NCBI GenBank assembly: GCA_009774585.1
Contig: VSOA01000032.1
Span: forward strand, 1-20,320
Direction: 5' to 3'
Length of the DNA: 20,320 nt
Source: Lachnospiraceae bacterium
GTDB taxonomy: Bacteria; Bacillota; Clostridia; Lachnospirales; Lachnospiraceae
This document shows positions 12,351-20,320 of the stretch, in pieces (position 1 is the stretch's first letter; every line of letters begins with the position of its first letter). A program made the translations under genes and the position numbers. The notes below the pieces were generated by a model that searched no databases, was not told the DNA's origin, and saw nothing but the letters and a program-made list of their open reading frames with translations.

Positions 12351-14087
12351 ATGGGTTCAAAGGCAGCAGCGGATAAAAAGAATAATATGAAGGGAGTAAC
12401 GGTACATTCTATTAAGACGAAGGTGGCGTCTCTGGTTGTCGGAGAACTTGTTTTGATGGCAGTACTGCTTTTGTTTTTGGTTATTCCGAAAGCGAGGGGA
12501 TTGATGGGGAACACTACGCAGAATTATCTGCATGATGTGACAGTTTCTTATGGTATGATGTTAGCAGAGAAGATTCACAGTGATGGTCAGGAGAAAGCTA
12601 TGGCGACGGATAATTTGAGCAGGATGCTGAGTGGCGTTAGTATTAAAGGCGTTGATTCCAGCTATGTCTATATCGTGTCGCCGGAGGGTATCATATTGTA
12701 TCACCCACAGACAGAATTGATTGGCAACTCAGTAGAAGCTATAGGGAATGATGTCGTAAGTAATATTGTCGCGCAGGTGAAATCAGGCGAAGTACCGGGA
12801 ACAGAGGTGCTTTCTTATGAGCATAACGGGGCGTCTAAGTATGCGGCATTTTATGTGGATGAGGGCATGAACTTTATTCTGGGATTTTCAGCAGATGAAG
12901 AAGATATTCTCAAAGACATCTCGATGATGATGAAAGTCTGTGTAGTGGCATCGTTTCTGACATTGATTGTGTGTTCTGTTCTCGGTTATCTGACGGCAAG
13001 CAGGATGGTAAAGCCGATTGAAAAGATTACGGAAGTGATTAATAAGCTTGCTGAGTTGGATTTTACTGATGATGACGTGCAGGAGAAATTGAATAAGAGA
13101 AAAGACGAGACAGGCAGCATGAGTCGTGCAATATCGGTTTTACGTGAGAAACTGAAAGTGGTATTGCTTGATTTGCAGGAACAGAGCAGGAAATTGTTTG
13201 ATGCATCAGACTCCTTAAACAGCAATGCAGCGGAGACAGCAAATACGATTGAGCAGGTGGAGAAGGCGGTTAGCGAGATTTCCGAGGGCGCTACATCACA
13301 GGCTGACGAGACACAGAAAGCAACAGAAAATGTCATTCTGATGGGTAACATGGTAGAGGAGACATCGGTCGAAGTAAAGAATCTTATCGGAAATGCAGCA
13401 CAGATGAAGAATTCCGGAGATGAGGCAACATCCATTCTTGTTCAGCTTGAGGATATTAACTACAAGGCAAGTGAAGCAATTGATGTTATTTATGAGCAGA
13501 CCAATACAACCAATGAGTCTGCGATGAAGATTCGTGAAGCTACATCGCTGATTACTGCAATTGCGGAAGAAACAAATCTGTTGTCTCTCAACGCAAGTAT
13601 TGAGGCGGCAAGAGCGGGTGAACAAGGCAGAGGCTTTGCTGTGGTTGCATCACAGATTCAGAAACTTGCGGAACAATCCAATGAATCGGCACGCCAGATT
13701 GAGAATATTATTGATTCGTTGATTTCTGATTCTGAGAAAGCAGTGACCACTATGGGCGAAGTAAAAGATATTATGAATCAACAAAGTGAGAATGTAGGCA
13801 AGACAGAAGAGATCTTTGCACAGGTGAAGAATGGAATAAACGGTTCGATTGAAGGCGTGAACATTATTGCGGATAAGACCAAACAAATGGATGATGCAAG
13901 GGTGAATGTAGTAGACGTAGTACAGAACCTCACGGCAATTGCGCAGCAGAATGCGGCAAGTACACAGGAAACGTCGGCATCTGTTACGGAGGTAAGCGGT
14001 ATTGTATATGATATTTCTTCTAACGCGGAGAAACTTAAAGCGATTGCAGATGAATTGGAAAAGAATATGAAAGTCTTTAGAATATAA
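12351..14087 (+). CDS. methyl-accepting chemotaxis protein
   Basis: The 578-residue receptor has a transmembrane helix (about 24-45) and an extracellular sensor of about 140 residues with a Cache-like pattern (YVYIVSPEGIILYHP, ELIGNSVEAIGNDV). A second helix (195-215) and a HAMP domain (about 216-270, beginning RMVKPIEKITEVI) follow. The cytoplasmic coiled coil has the conserved hairpin tip at about 400-435, ITAIAEETNLLSLNASIEAA then RAGEQGRGFAVVA. The tip binds CheA and CheW. The flanks carry Glu/Gln-rich methylation-type heptads. GAGGAGAG lies just before the ATG. The upstream open frame from 12243 is not part of the gene. The ligand is not predictable beyond a small-molecule Cache sensor. 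Confidence 0.95.
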   Translation: MGSKAAADKKNNMKGVTVHSIKTKVASLVVGELVLMAVLLLFLVIPKARGLMGNTTQNYLHDVTVSYGMMLAEKIHSDGQEKAMATDNLSRMLSGVSIKGVDSSYVYIVSPEGIILYHPQTELIGNSVEAIGNDVVSNIVAQVKSGEVPGTEVLSYEHNGASKYAAFYVDEGMNFILGFSADEEDILKDISMMMKVCVVASFLTLIVCSVLGYLTASRMVKPIEKITEVINKLAELDFTDDDVQEKLNKRKDETGSMSRAISVLREKLKVVLLDLQEQSRKLFDASDSLNSNAAETANTIEQVEKAVSEISEGATSQADETQKATENVILMGNMVEETSVEVKNLIGNAAQMKNSGDEATSILVQLEDINYKASEAIDVIYEQTNTTNESAMKIREATSLITAIAEETNLLSLNASIEAARAGEQGRGFAVVASQIQKLAEQSNESARQIENIIDSLISDSEKAVTTMGEVKDIMNQQSENVGKTEEIFAQVKNGINGSIEGVNIIADKTKQMDDARVNVVDVVQNLTAIAQQNAASTQETSASVTEVSGIVYDISSNAEKLKAIADELEKNMKVFRI

Positions 14088-14134
14088 TCGGCGGGGCGAG
14101 AGCCGGATATCGTATGATTAAAAAGAACTATATG

Positions 14135-14167
14135 AAGGCATAAGCGGGATATTTGCGTTTATGCCTT
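14135..14167 (+). terminator. possible terminator behind the chemoreceptor gene
   Basis: AAGGCATAA (14135-14143) and TTATGCCTT (14159-14167) form a 9-bp stem that can extend inward by GC pairs and a G-U pair. It is followed only by TCTAAAATAATAA, so the U-run is poor. It sits about 50 bases after the stop of the chemoreceptor gene, in the right place for a terminator. Confidence 0.5.
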
Positions 14168-14211
14168 TCTAAAATAATAAATCATTATTTGGTTATGTTA
14201 TTATTTTAGAA
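14167..14211. repeat. 14-bp AT-rich inverted repeat before the response-regulator gene
   Basis: TTCTAAAATAATAA (14167-14180) and TTATTATTTTAGAA (14198-14211) are exact complements separated by 17 bases. They lie 81 bases upstream of the response-regulator start and abut the terminator-like stem. It may be an operator or an AT-rich extension of the terminator. AT-rich inverted repeats arise more easily by chance, so the function is open. Confidence 0.5.
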
Positions 14212-14291
14212 TAAATGATTTTTATCACAATTTATTCATAATTATATCGTATACTGTCAGAAAAGACTTGGATTCGGAGAGGTGCACTAAT

Positions 14292-14969
14292 ATGGAAAAG
14301 GTGAAAATTCTGGTAGTGGATGATGAGAGTCGTATGAGGAAGCTGGTCAGGGATTTCCTGATGAAGAGCAATTACGATGTGATTGAAGCGGAGGATGGTG
14401 TACAGGCGGTAGACATATTTTTTGAGCAAAATGATATTGCGCTGATCATTCTGGATGTGATGATGCCTAAGATGGACGGATGGCAGGTGTGCAAGGAGAT
14501 ACGAGAGTACTCTAAAGTTCCGATTATCATGTTGACCGCGAAATCTGATGAACGTGATGAACTGTTGGGGTTTGAACTGGGCGTGGATGAATATATTTCA
14601 AAGCCTTTCAGTCCTAAGATACTTGTGGCAAGAGTTGAAGCAATTCTGCGCAGGACAAGTCAAGTGAGCGCGGATGCGATTATAGAAGCGGGAGGAATCG
14701 TTGTCGATAAAGCAGCGCATAGCGTTTTTGTGGATGGAAAGCCGGTTGAACTCAGTTATAAAGAATTTGAATTGATGACGTATTTTATGGAAAATAAAGG
14801 GATTGCGCTGTCCAGAGAGAAAATTTTGAACAGTGTCTGGAATTATGACTATTTCGGCGATGCAAGGACGATTGACACTCATGTGAAGAAACTACGCAGT
14901 AAACTGGGTGACAAAGGTGAAATGATAAAGACTATTTGGGGTATGGGTTACAAGTTTGAGGAGGAATAG
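14292..14969 (+). CDS. OmpR/PhoB-type response regulator
   Basis: This 225-residue regulator has a receiver domain at about 5-118: the acidic pair in VVDDE (10-12), phosphoacceptor Asp55 in LIILDVMMP, Thr82 in MLTAK and Lys104 in ISKPF. A winged-helix output domain follows (about 130-223, with ELSYKEFELMTYFMENKG and TIDTHVKKLRSKLG, ending in IWGMGYKF). The start at 14292 has GGAGAGG 9 bases upstream. The in-frame ATG at 14268 does not. The kinase gene follows 7 bases after the stop, forming a classical two-component pair. It probably regulates the downstream lipoprotein or envelope genes (inference). Confidence 0.95.
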   Translation: MEKVKILVVDDESRMRKLVRDFLMKSNYDVIEAEDGVQAVDIFFEQNDIALIILDVMMPKMDGWQVCKEIREYSKVPIIMLTAKSDERDELLGFELGVDEYISKPFSPKILVARVEAILRRTSQVSADAIIEAGGIVVDKAAHSVFVDGKPVELSYKEFELMTYFMENKGIALSREKILNSVWNYDYFGDARTIDTHVKKLRSKLGDKGEMIKTIWGMGYKFEEE

Positions 14970-14976
14970 CAGAACG

Positions 14977-16455
14977 ATGAAGTATTCCTTGAAAAGACAT
15001 TTAGGGATTATTTTTATATCGCTTATTACGGGTACGATTCTGATGTGCCTCCTGTTCAACAGCACGCTGTTGGAGAAGTATTATATTGATAAGAAGATCA
15101 ATGCGCTGATCAGTGCATATTACAGTATTAATAAGGCGTCAAGCGCAGGCGATATCAGGACGGACAACTATGATATAGAACTGCAGAAAATATGTGGTAA
15201 GTATAATATTAACGTATTGGTGGCGGACAGCGATTCGGAAATGATTAAAACGTCTATGGCTGATTCGGAGTTTGTTATCAAGCAGCTGCTTCATAATATC
15301 ATTAAAGGCGTCAATCAGGAAGAGGTACTGCAGGAAGGCGCTAATTATAAAATGCAGATTGTCACGGATAGTCGTACACAGATGGAATATATAGAGATGT
15401 GGGGCTGGCTGGACAACGGATATCTTTTCATGATACGGAGTGCGTTGGAAGGAATCAGAGAAAGCGTTTCCATATCGAATCGTTTTCTGACATATGTGGG
15501 AATCATGGCAATCAGCGTGAGCGCACTACTGTCTTTGTGGCTGTCTAACCGTATTACAAGACCTATTCTGGAACTGACGGATATCTCGGAGAGCATGAAA
15601 CAGCTGGATTTTAACGCGAAGTATATGGGCAAAGATACGACGGAGATTGCCGTACTGGGAAATAACATTAATGAATTGTCTGAAACACTGGAGACAACCA
15701 TCTCCGAACTGAAAACTGCCAACAACGAACTGCTCAAGGATATCGAGAGAAAAGAGCAGATTGATGAGATGCGCAAAGACTTTCTGTCCAATGTTTCCCA
15801 CGAATTGAAAACGCCCATTGCACTTATTCAAGGATACGCGGAAGGACTGAGTGAGGGGATTAGCGATGATGCGGAGAGCCGGGAATTCTACTGTGAAGTG
15901 ATAATGGATGAAGCGGCGAAAATGAACACGATGGTCAAGAGACTGCTCACATTGAACCAATTGGAATTCGGCAATGAAGTTGTAAACATGGAGCGGTTTG
16001 ATATCACTGCGTTGATCAGAAATTATATTGCTTCGGCGGATATTCTTATTAAGCAGAAAAGTATATCTGTCCGTATGGAAGATTACGGAACGATATATGT
16101 ATGGGGCGATGAATTCAGGGTAGAAGAAGTATTTATGAACTATTTTACCAATGCCATAAATTATGCCCAAGGGGAGAAAATCATAGACATAAGAATCCAT
16201 GAAGAGGCGAAGCGGGTCAAAGTATCCGTTTTCAATACAGGAAGTCCGATTCCGGAGGAAAGTCTGGAACATTTATGGGAGAAATTCTATAAAGTTGACA
16301 AGGCAAGGACCAGAGAATATGGTGGAAGCGGGATTGGATTGTCCATTGTCAAGGCAATCATGGAATCCATGAATCAGGATTGCGGCGTTGTCAATTATGA
16401 TAATGGCGTGGAATTTTGGTTTACACTGGACAATTGTGTGGATATTACGTTATAA
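14977..16455 (+). CDS. sensor histidine kinase
   Basis: The 492-residue kinase has a transmembrane helix near residues 9-27, an extracytoplasmic sensor of about 140 residues, and a second helix near 170-190. A HAMP domain, a HisKA domain with His275 in FLSNVSHELKTP, and a HATPase_c domain follow, with N392 (NYFTNAINYA) and the GGSGIGLSIVK loop at about 449-459. The start at 14977 has GAGGAGGAA about 10 bases upstream, inside the end of the regulator gene. It would phosphorylate the adjacent response regulator. The sensor part shows no named domain, so the stimulus is unknown. The lipoprotein that follows could be a sensory partner. Confidence 0.95.
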   Translation: MKYSLKRHLGIIFISLITGTILMCLLFNSTLLEKYYIDKKINALISAYYSINKASSAGDIRTDNYDIELQKICGKYNINVLVADSDSEMIKTSMADSEFVIKQLLHNIIKGVNQEEVLQEGANYKMQIVTDSRTQMEYIEMWGWLDNGYLFMIRSALEGIRESVSISNRFLTYVGIMAISVSALLSLWLSNRITRPILELTDISESMKQLDFNAKYMGKDTTEIAVLGNNINELSETLETTISELKTANNELLKDIERKEQIDEMRKDFLSNVSHELKTPIALIQGYAEGLSEGISDDAESREFYCEVIMDEAAKMNTMVKRLLTLNQLEFGNEVVNMERFDITALIRNYIASADILIKQKSISVRMEDYGTIYVWGDEFRVEEVFMNYFTNAINYAQGEKIIDIRIHEEAKRVKVSVFNTGSPIPEESLEHLWEKFYKVDKARTREYGGSGIGLSIVKAIMESMNQDCGVVNYDNGVEFWFTLDNCVDITL

Positions 16456-16518
16456 TAATATGCGGATATTAATTCGGGGTAATGAGTGAACTCTGAAATA
16501 CTGATAGGAGAATATATC

Positions 16519-17262
16519 GTGAGAAAAGCATGTATGTTTCTGTGCGGCATTATGGCGGCGGCGCTTATGAGCGGATGCGGTGCGCAGATGCCTGACCTGA
16601 CACAGGAAGAGACTAATTTAATTTCAGAATATGCTGTAGGCGTATTGCTAAAGTATGATAAGTATCATAGCAGCCGTCTGGTGGATACGACGGGATATGA
16701 TACGGCGGCGGATACAACGGAAGAGATATCAGAAGAAATGCCGGAGCAGCAGCCGGAGGAACAGTCTGAGCCCGAAGAGGTATCGACGGACGGTGCTGAG
16801 GTGGTTGATGTCAGTGAGGATGAAGAGGTGCAGCAAGTACCGGCAACCATACAAGAATACTATGGTATTCAGGACTTTACGTTTCTGTATACGGGCTATG
16901 AATTGGTACAGAACTATCCCCCTGATGCAGCGGAAGATGATGTTTTCTTCGCGATGGATGCGACAGACGGAATGCAGCTTCTTGTGTTAAAGTTTATGGT
17001 GACGAATAACAGTTCTATGGATCAGACGTTAAATATGCTGGAACATGGAGCCAGATTCCGTGTTTCGGTGAATGGAGAAGCAACGCAGGGCGCTTTGGCT
17101 ACGATGCTCTTGAATGATATGCAGACGTATGATGATGTGATACAGGCAGGCAGCAGTATGGAACTGGTCAGTATTGTTGAAATACCGCAGTCAACTTCTG
17201 TTGAGACAATAGAATTTGTTCTCCGCGGCGGCGAAGAAAATGCCACGATGGTATTGCAGTAG
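16519..17262 (+). CDS. acidic lipoprotein of unknown function
   Basis: The 247-residue product has a lipoprotein signal peptide with lipobox LMSGC, making Cys20 the lipidated residue. A GTG start at 16519 has ATAGGAG 8 bases upstream. The in-frame ATG at 16486 would place extra residues before the signal. After a short helical part comes an acidic, low-complexity linker (about 60-115, Glu/Pro/Gln/Ser-rich). A C-terminal beta-rich domain follows (about 120-247, FTFLYTGYELVQNYP to FVLRGG), resembling the extracellular Ig-like domains of DUF4352-type lipoproteins. It follows the kinase gene by about 60 bases and ends at a hairpin terminator. It is probably anchored on the outer face of the membrane and may sense or interact with cell-envelope components. 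Confidence 0.8.
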   Translation: MRKACMFLCGIMAAALMSGCGAQMPDLTQEETNLISEYAVGVLLKYDKYHSSRLVDTTGYDTAADTTEEISEEMPEQQPEEQSEPEEVSTDGAEVVDVSEDEEVQQVPATIQEYYGIQDFTFLYTGYELVQNYPPDAAEDDVFFAMDATDGMQLLVLKFMVTNNSSMDQTLNMLEHGARFRVSVNGEATQGALATMLLNDMQTYDDVIQAGSSMELVSIVEIPQSTSVETIEFVLRGGEENATMVLQ

Positions 17263-17294
17263 GCGGTATCGTAATAAAAGAATATGATTTATAC

Positions 17295-17323
17295 ATGGGC
17301 GAGTCAGTAATATGACCGCCCAT
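17295..17323 (+). terminator. terminator after the two-component/lipoprotein operon
   Basis: ATGGGCG plus GTCA on the left pairs with TGAC plus CGCCCAT on the right: 11 bp with a single bulged A, around a 6-base loop. It is followed by CTTTGTG, a weak U-run. It lies 33 bases after the lipoprotein stop and separates this operon from the transporter gene. Confidence 0.6.
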
Positions 17324-17390
17324 CTTTGTGTTATAGGAAATAGCTTCGTTTATGAAATGTAAAGAAACTATAAAAAAATAATAAGGATTA

Positions 17391-17419
17391 TTGACAGAAA
17401 TCTGCTTCGCCAATATACT
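17391..17419 (+). promoter_or_regulatory. sigma-A promoter of the RND transporter gene
   Basis: TTGACA (17391-17396), exactly 17 bases, then TATACT (17414-17419) form a near-consensus promoter. The predicted start is near 17426, immediately before a palindromic TetR-type operator, so transcription would be blocked when repressor is bound. Confidence 0.8.
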
Positions 17420-17431
17420 GATAAAGCAACT

Positions 17432-17447
17432 GACCGACTGGTCGGAC
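17432..17447. promoter_or_regulatory. TetR-family operator
   Basis: The core CCGAC-TG-GTCGG (17434-17445) is a palindrome with outer G-C pairing at 17432 and 17447. It resembles operators of TetR-family repressors that control drug pumps. It lies just downstream of the transcription start of the transporter gene. No tetR-family gene occurs in the window; it may follow the pump gene. Confidence 0.65.
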
Positions 17448-17502
17448 GGTATAATTTGTGTTTTTGTTCTGATAATAAATAATAGAAAGAGGAAAATACG
17501 GT

Positions 17503-20320
17503 ATGTTGGGAAAATTCAGCGTTAAGAAACCTTATACAGTATTGGTTGCGGTAGTTCTTGTCATTGTACTCGGAGTGGTATCTTTTATGAAGATGTCCAC
17601 GGATTTATTACCGAATATCAGTCTGCCTTATGTCATTGTCATGACGCCGTATCCGGGCGCGAGTCCGGAAACAGTGGAAATGGTGGTGACGAAGCCGGTG
17701 GAAGCTTCGATGGCGACGGTAAGTAATATCGAGGGAATCAGTTCTGTCTCCAGTGAGAATTATTCGACCGTGATTCTCGAATTTGCACAGTCTACTGATA
17801 TGAATGCTGTTTCACTGGAAATCAGAGAGAATCTGGACCAGATTAAGAGTTATTGGGATGACTCTGTCGGCAGCCCTATTATTATGAAACTAAATCCGGA
17901 CATGCTGCCGATTATGATCGCGGCTGTCGGTAACACGCAGATGACTGACGCGCAAGTAAGTGAGATGACACAGAATCTGGTGATTCCGGAACTGGAGAGT
18001 ATTGAAGGTGTTGCCTCCGCCAGCGCTACAGGACTGTTTGAGGAGAGCGTCAATGTCATTATCAGACAGGAGAAAATTGATGCGATCAACGAACAGGTTT
18101 TTGCCTACATAGACGATGAGATGAAAGACGCGGAACAGGAACTGGCCGACGGCAGACAGGAGATTTACGACGGACAGAATGAACTTGACGAAGCGCGGAC
18201 AGAACTGGAAGAGACAAAGCAGGAACTGATTGACAGTCAGCAGGAACTGGATGATAACGCTGCGGAATTGGAAGACGGTAAACAGAAAATAGAGGACGGC
18301 AAAGCTGAGATTGCCGATAATAAGGCGCAGCTTGAGGCAGGTAAATCGGAGCTGGCGAACAAGAAGGGAGAAACGACGGCGCAGCTTGCTGCGGCTGAGA
18401 CAGAGATTCTGACGGCGAAGGCGGATCTGGAAGCGACGAAGATGCACCTGACGCTTGAGCTTGCTACGGCAAAAACGACGATTGAGACGTCACAGGGGAT
18501 GATTAATCAGATTGATGCAGCAGTGGCTGCATATCCGGAAGCAAAAACAGCAATAGGAACTATAAGTACGGTTTTAGAGGCACTTAAAGATGAAAGCATA
18601 AATGAAGATTTGTCTAATTTGCAAGAACCAATGAAAACAGTTCTTGTGCAGATGATACAACAAGATGACCTTAGTGGACTGAATAAAACTATAGTGAGAC
18701 AAATGCTTGAGACTACGCTTTCAAATTTGCAACAAACGGTAGCAGCCGTTGATGCGGCTGGTGGTATTGCCGCAATGGAAGAACAGAAAGCACAGCTTGC
18801 CGCCACCATCCAGATGCAGCAGGCAGCAGTATCTGCGATGGAGTCGCAGCTTCCGGCCATCGAAGAGAATGTATCTAAGCTGGACAGTGCATTAAATCAG
18901 CTTTATCAAGGGAATCTGACGGCAGCGATTGAATTTGCTAATGCGCAGACGACAATCAGCATCGGTGAATTACAACTAAATTCAGCAGAGGCACAGCTTG
19001 AAGCAAGTGAGAAACAGCTTGAGGCCGGACAAGAGCAGTTGGAAGCGGGACAGGAACAGATTGATTCGGCATGGGAACAGATTAAAGAAGGAGAAGAACA
19101 ACTGAACGATTCGGCAGAGCAGTTGAAAGACGCCCTGCAGCAGATAGCGGATGGAGAGGAAGAACTGGAAGAGGCGAGAGAGGATGCTTACGATCAGGCT
19201 GACATGAACGATATTCTCACAGTGGACACTGTGAAATCCCTTTTGGCGGCTCAGAATTTCTCTATGCCGGCGGGCTATGTGACGGAAGAGGGAATCGATT
19301 ATCTTGTCAGAGTGGGAGATAAACCGGAGGACATAGAAGAACTGAAGGAAATGCCGCTGATGAATCCGGAAATGGACGGCGTGGACGTGATTACTTTAGG
19401 TGATGTAGCGGATGTATTCATGACGGATAATTCGGATGAAATTTATGCAAATGTAAACGGCGCACCCGGTATCATGATCACAATACAGAAACAGACCGGG
19501 TATTCCACGGGTGACGTGTCCGATAAGATTCTTGATAAGTTTGAAGAGTTAAAAGAGGAAAACAAAGATTTAATACTGATTACATTAATGGATCAGGGTA
19601 TTTACATAGATTTGGTTATGGATTCCATCGTTAACAATGTACTGTTCGGTGCAATTCTTGCAGTCTTGATTCTTATATTGTTCTTAAAAGACTGGAGACC
19701 CACGGCGGTAGTTGCATGCTCTATTCCGATCAGTATCATCACGGCAATTGTCTGTATGTATTTCAGCGGCGTTACATTGAACGTTATTTCGCTGTCAGGT
19801 CTTGCACTTGGCGTCGGGATGCTGGTGGACAATTCCATCGTTGTGATAGAGAATATATTCAGATTGCGAAGTGAAGGATACTCTGCGAAAGAGGCGGCGA
19901 TAAGCGGTGCAAGTGAAGTTGCTGGAGCGATTATGGCGTCTACGCTCACGACAGTCTGTGTATTTCTTCCGATTGTATTTACGGAAGGCATTACGAGACA
20001 GTTGTTTGTTGATATGGGACTCACGATTGCATATTCGCTATTTGCCAGTCTGCTGATTGCGCTGACAGTTGTGCCTGCCATGGCTGCCGGTGTGCTTTCC
20101 AAGACAAAAGTACAGAAAGAAAGTAAAATTTTCGGCAGGCTGATGGAAGTATACGGTAAGATATTGGAATTAGCGTTGCGCTTTAAACCGATTGTACTCG
20201 TGTTGGTTTTAGTGCTATTGGTTGTCAGTACGATGGCTTCTTTCTCTAGAGGAGTCGCCTTTATGCCGGACATGGACAGCACACAGATTACTATGACCTT
20301 AACGATGCCGAAGGATACAC
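17503..20320 (+). CDS. RND-family transporter with long coiled-coil insertion (3' end cut off)
   Basis: The window holds the first 939 codons of an AcrB/HAE1-type transporter that moves drugs or lipids using the proton gradient. Seen are the N-terminal membrane helix (about 12-30), a porter-like domain with TPYPGASPETVEMVVTKPVE, and membrane helices from about 708 with RND motif GMLVDNSIVVIENIFR (about 772-787). In the proton-relay pair, Asp776 is kept but the neighbour is Asn777, where AcrB has two aspartates. Between residues about 204 and 567 lies an insertion of heptad-like Glu/Gln/Leu-rich repeats, probably an antiparallel coiled-coil hairpin. It contains a different, more AT-rich core (18541-18780). 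Gram-positive relatives with such insertions are known. GAGG lies upstream of the ATG. It has its own promoter and TetR operator. Confidence 0.9.
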   Translation, partial: MLGKFSVKKPYTVLVAVVLVIVLGVVSFMKMSTDLLPNISLPYVIVMTPYPGASPETVEMVVTKPVEASMATVSNIEGISSVSSENYSTVILEFAQSTDMNAVSLEIRENLDQIKSYWDDSVGSPIIMKLNPDMLPIMIAAVGNTQMTDAQVSEMTQNLVIPELESIEGVASASATGLFEESVNVIIRQEKIDAINEQVFAYIDDEMKDAEQELADGRQEIYDGQNELDEARTELEETKQELIDSQQELDDNAAELEDGKQKIEDGKAEIADNKAQLEAGKSELANKKGETTAQLAAAETEILTAKADLEATKMHLTLELATAKTTIETSQGMINQIDAAVAAYPEAKTAIGTISTVLEALKDESINEDLSNLQEPMKTVLVQMIQQDDLSGLNKTIVRQMLETTLSNLQQTVAAVDAAGGIAAMEEQKAQLAATIQMQQAAVSAMESQLPAIEENVSKLDSALNQLYQGNLTAAIEFANAQTTISIGELQLNSAEAQLEASEKQLEAGQEQLEAGQEQIDSAWEQIKEGEEQLNDSAEQLKDALQQIADGEEELEEAREDAYDQADMNDILTVDTVKSLLAAQNFSMPAGYVTEEGIDYLVRVGDKPEDIEELKEMPLMNPEMDGVDVITLGDVADVFMTDNSDEIYANVNGAPGIMITIQKQTGYSTGDVSDKILDKFEELKEENKDLILITLMDQGIYIDLVMDSIVNNVLFGAILAVLILILFLKDWRPTAVVACSIPISIITAIVCMYFSGVTLNVISLSGLALGVGMLVDNSIVVIENIFRLRSEGYSAKEAAISGASEVAGAIMASTLTTVCVFLPIVFTEGITRQLFVDMGLTIAYSLFASLLIALTVVPAMAAGVLSKTKVQKESKIFGRLMEVYGKILELALRFKPIVLVLVLVLLVVSTMASFSRGVAFMPDMDSTQITMTLTMPKDT

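Noticed and set aside
15526..16272. 248-residue minus-strand open frame
   Set aside because: It lies wholly antisense to the histidine kinase gene, whose domains and motifs are intact. It is a shadow frame.
19602..20282. 226-residue minus-strand open frame
   Set aside because: It is antisense to the membrane part of the RND transporter, whose plus-strand frame is continuous and carries family motifs.
1..20320. CRISPR array, tRNA gene, transposase or integrase
   Set aside because: I saw no regularly spaced repeats, no cloverleaf-like segment and no recombinase motifs in any plausible reading frame.

Overview
The window looks like a chromosome segment of a gut-type Firmicute, most likely a Lachnospiraceae-like Clostridium. 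Evidence for this is the moderate GC, strong AGGAGG ribosome binding sites, Gram-positive LexA boxes, a lipoprotein with a lipobox, and an RND pump with a long coiled-coil insertion. The taxon is inferred from gene style, not proved.

Layout. (1) 1-690 is AT-rich wreckage. It holds a broken GmrSD/DUF262 gene (362-682) whose reading frame is interrupted by a TGA, and no intact gene. (2) 693-9342, all on the minus strand, is a phage-derived operon-like cluster. In transcription order it encodes two small unknown proteins, a 912-residue YonO-like single-chain RNA polymerase with a DVDGD catalytic motif, an HU-like DNA-binding protein, a possible tail-assembly protein, a probable tail-tube protein, a small zinc protein, a cysteine desulfurase, an LLH-type holin, a GH24 lysozyme, a membrane-anchored coiled-coil protein, a small phage protein, and a stump of a tape-measure gene. 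No terminase, portal, capsid, integrase or complete tape measure is visible. (3) 9343-9681 is a divergent control region. It carries a near-consensus sigma-A promoter whose spacer is a LexA box, a second LexA box just upstream, an 18-bp perfect palindrome, and a tandem minus-strand motif facing the phage-like cluster. (4) 9682-11648, plus strand, is a two-gene operon: a sigma-70-family factor and a DUF262-like protein. (5) 11652-20320, plus strand, is ordinary host chromosome: a membrane protein with a chemoreceptor, a PhoB-type response regulator with its histidine kinase and a lipoprotein, and a TetR-operator-controlled RND-family transporter cut by the window edge.

How the parts may work together (inference). 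DNA damage would relieve LexA and switch on the sigma factor and its DUF262 partner. These would activate the divergent cluster, which carries its own non-canonical RNA polymerase, structural proteins and lysis genes. The result would be an SOS-triggered transcription-and-lysis unit: either a decayed SPbeta-like prophage or a domesticated particle- or bacteriocin-release module. The sequence supports each component. The regulatory chain and the biological output are untested.
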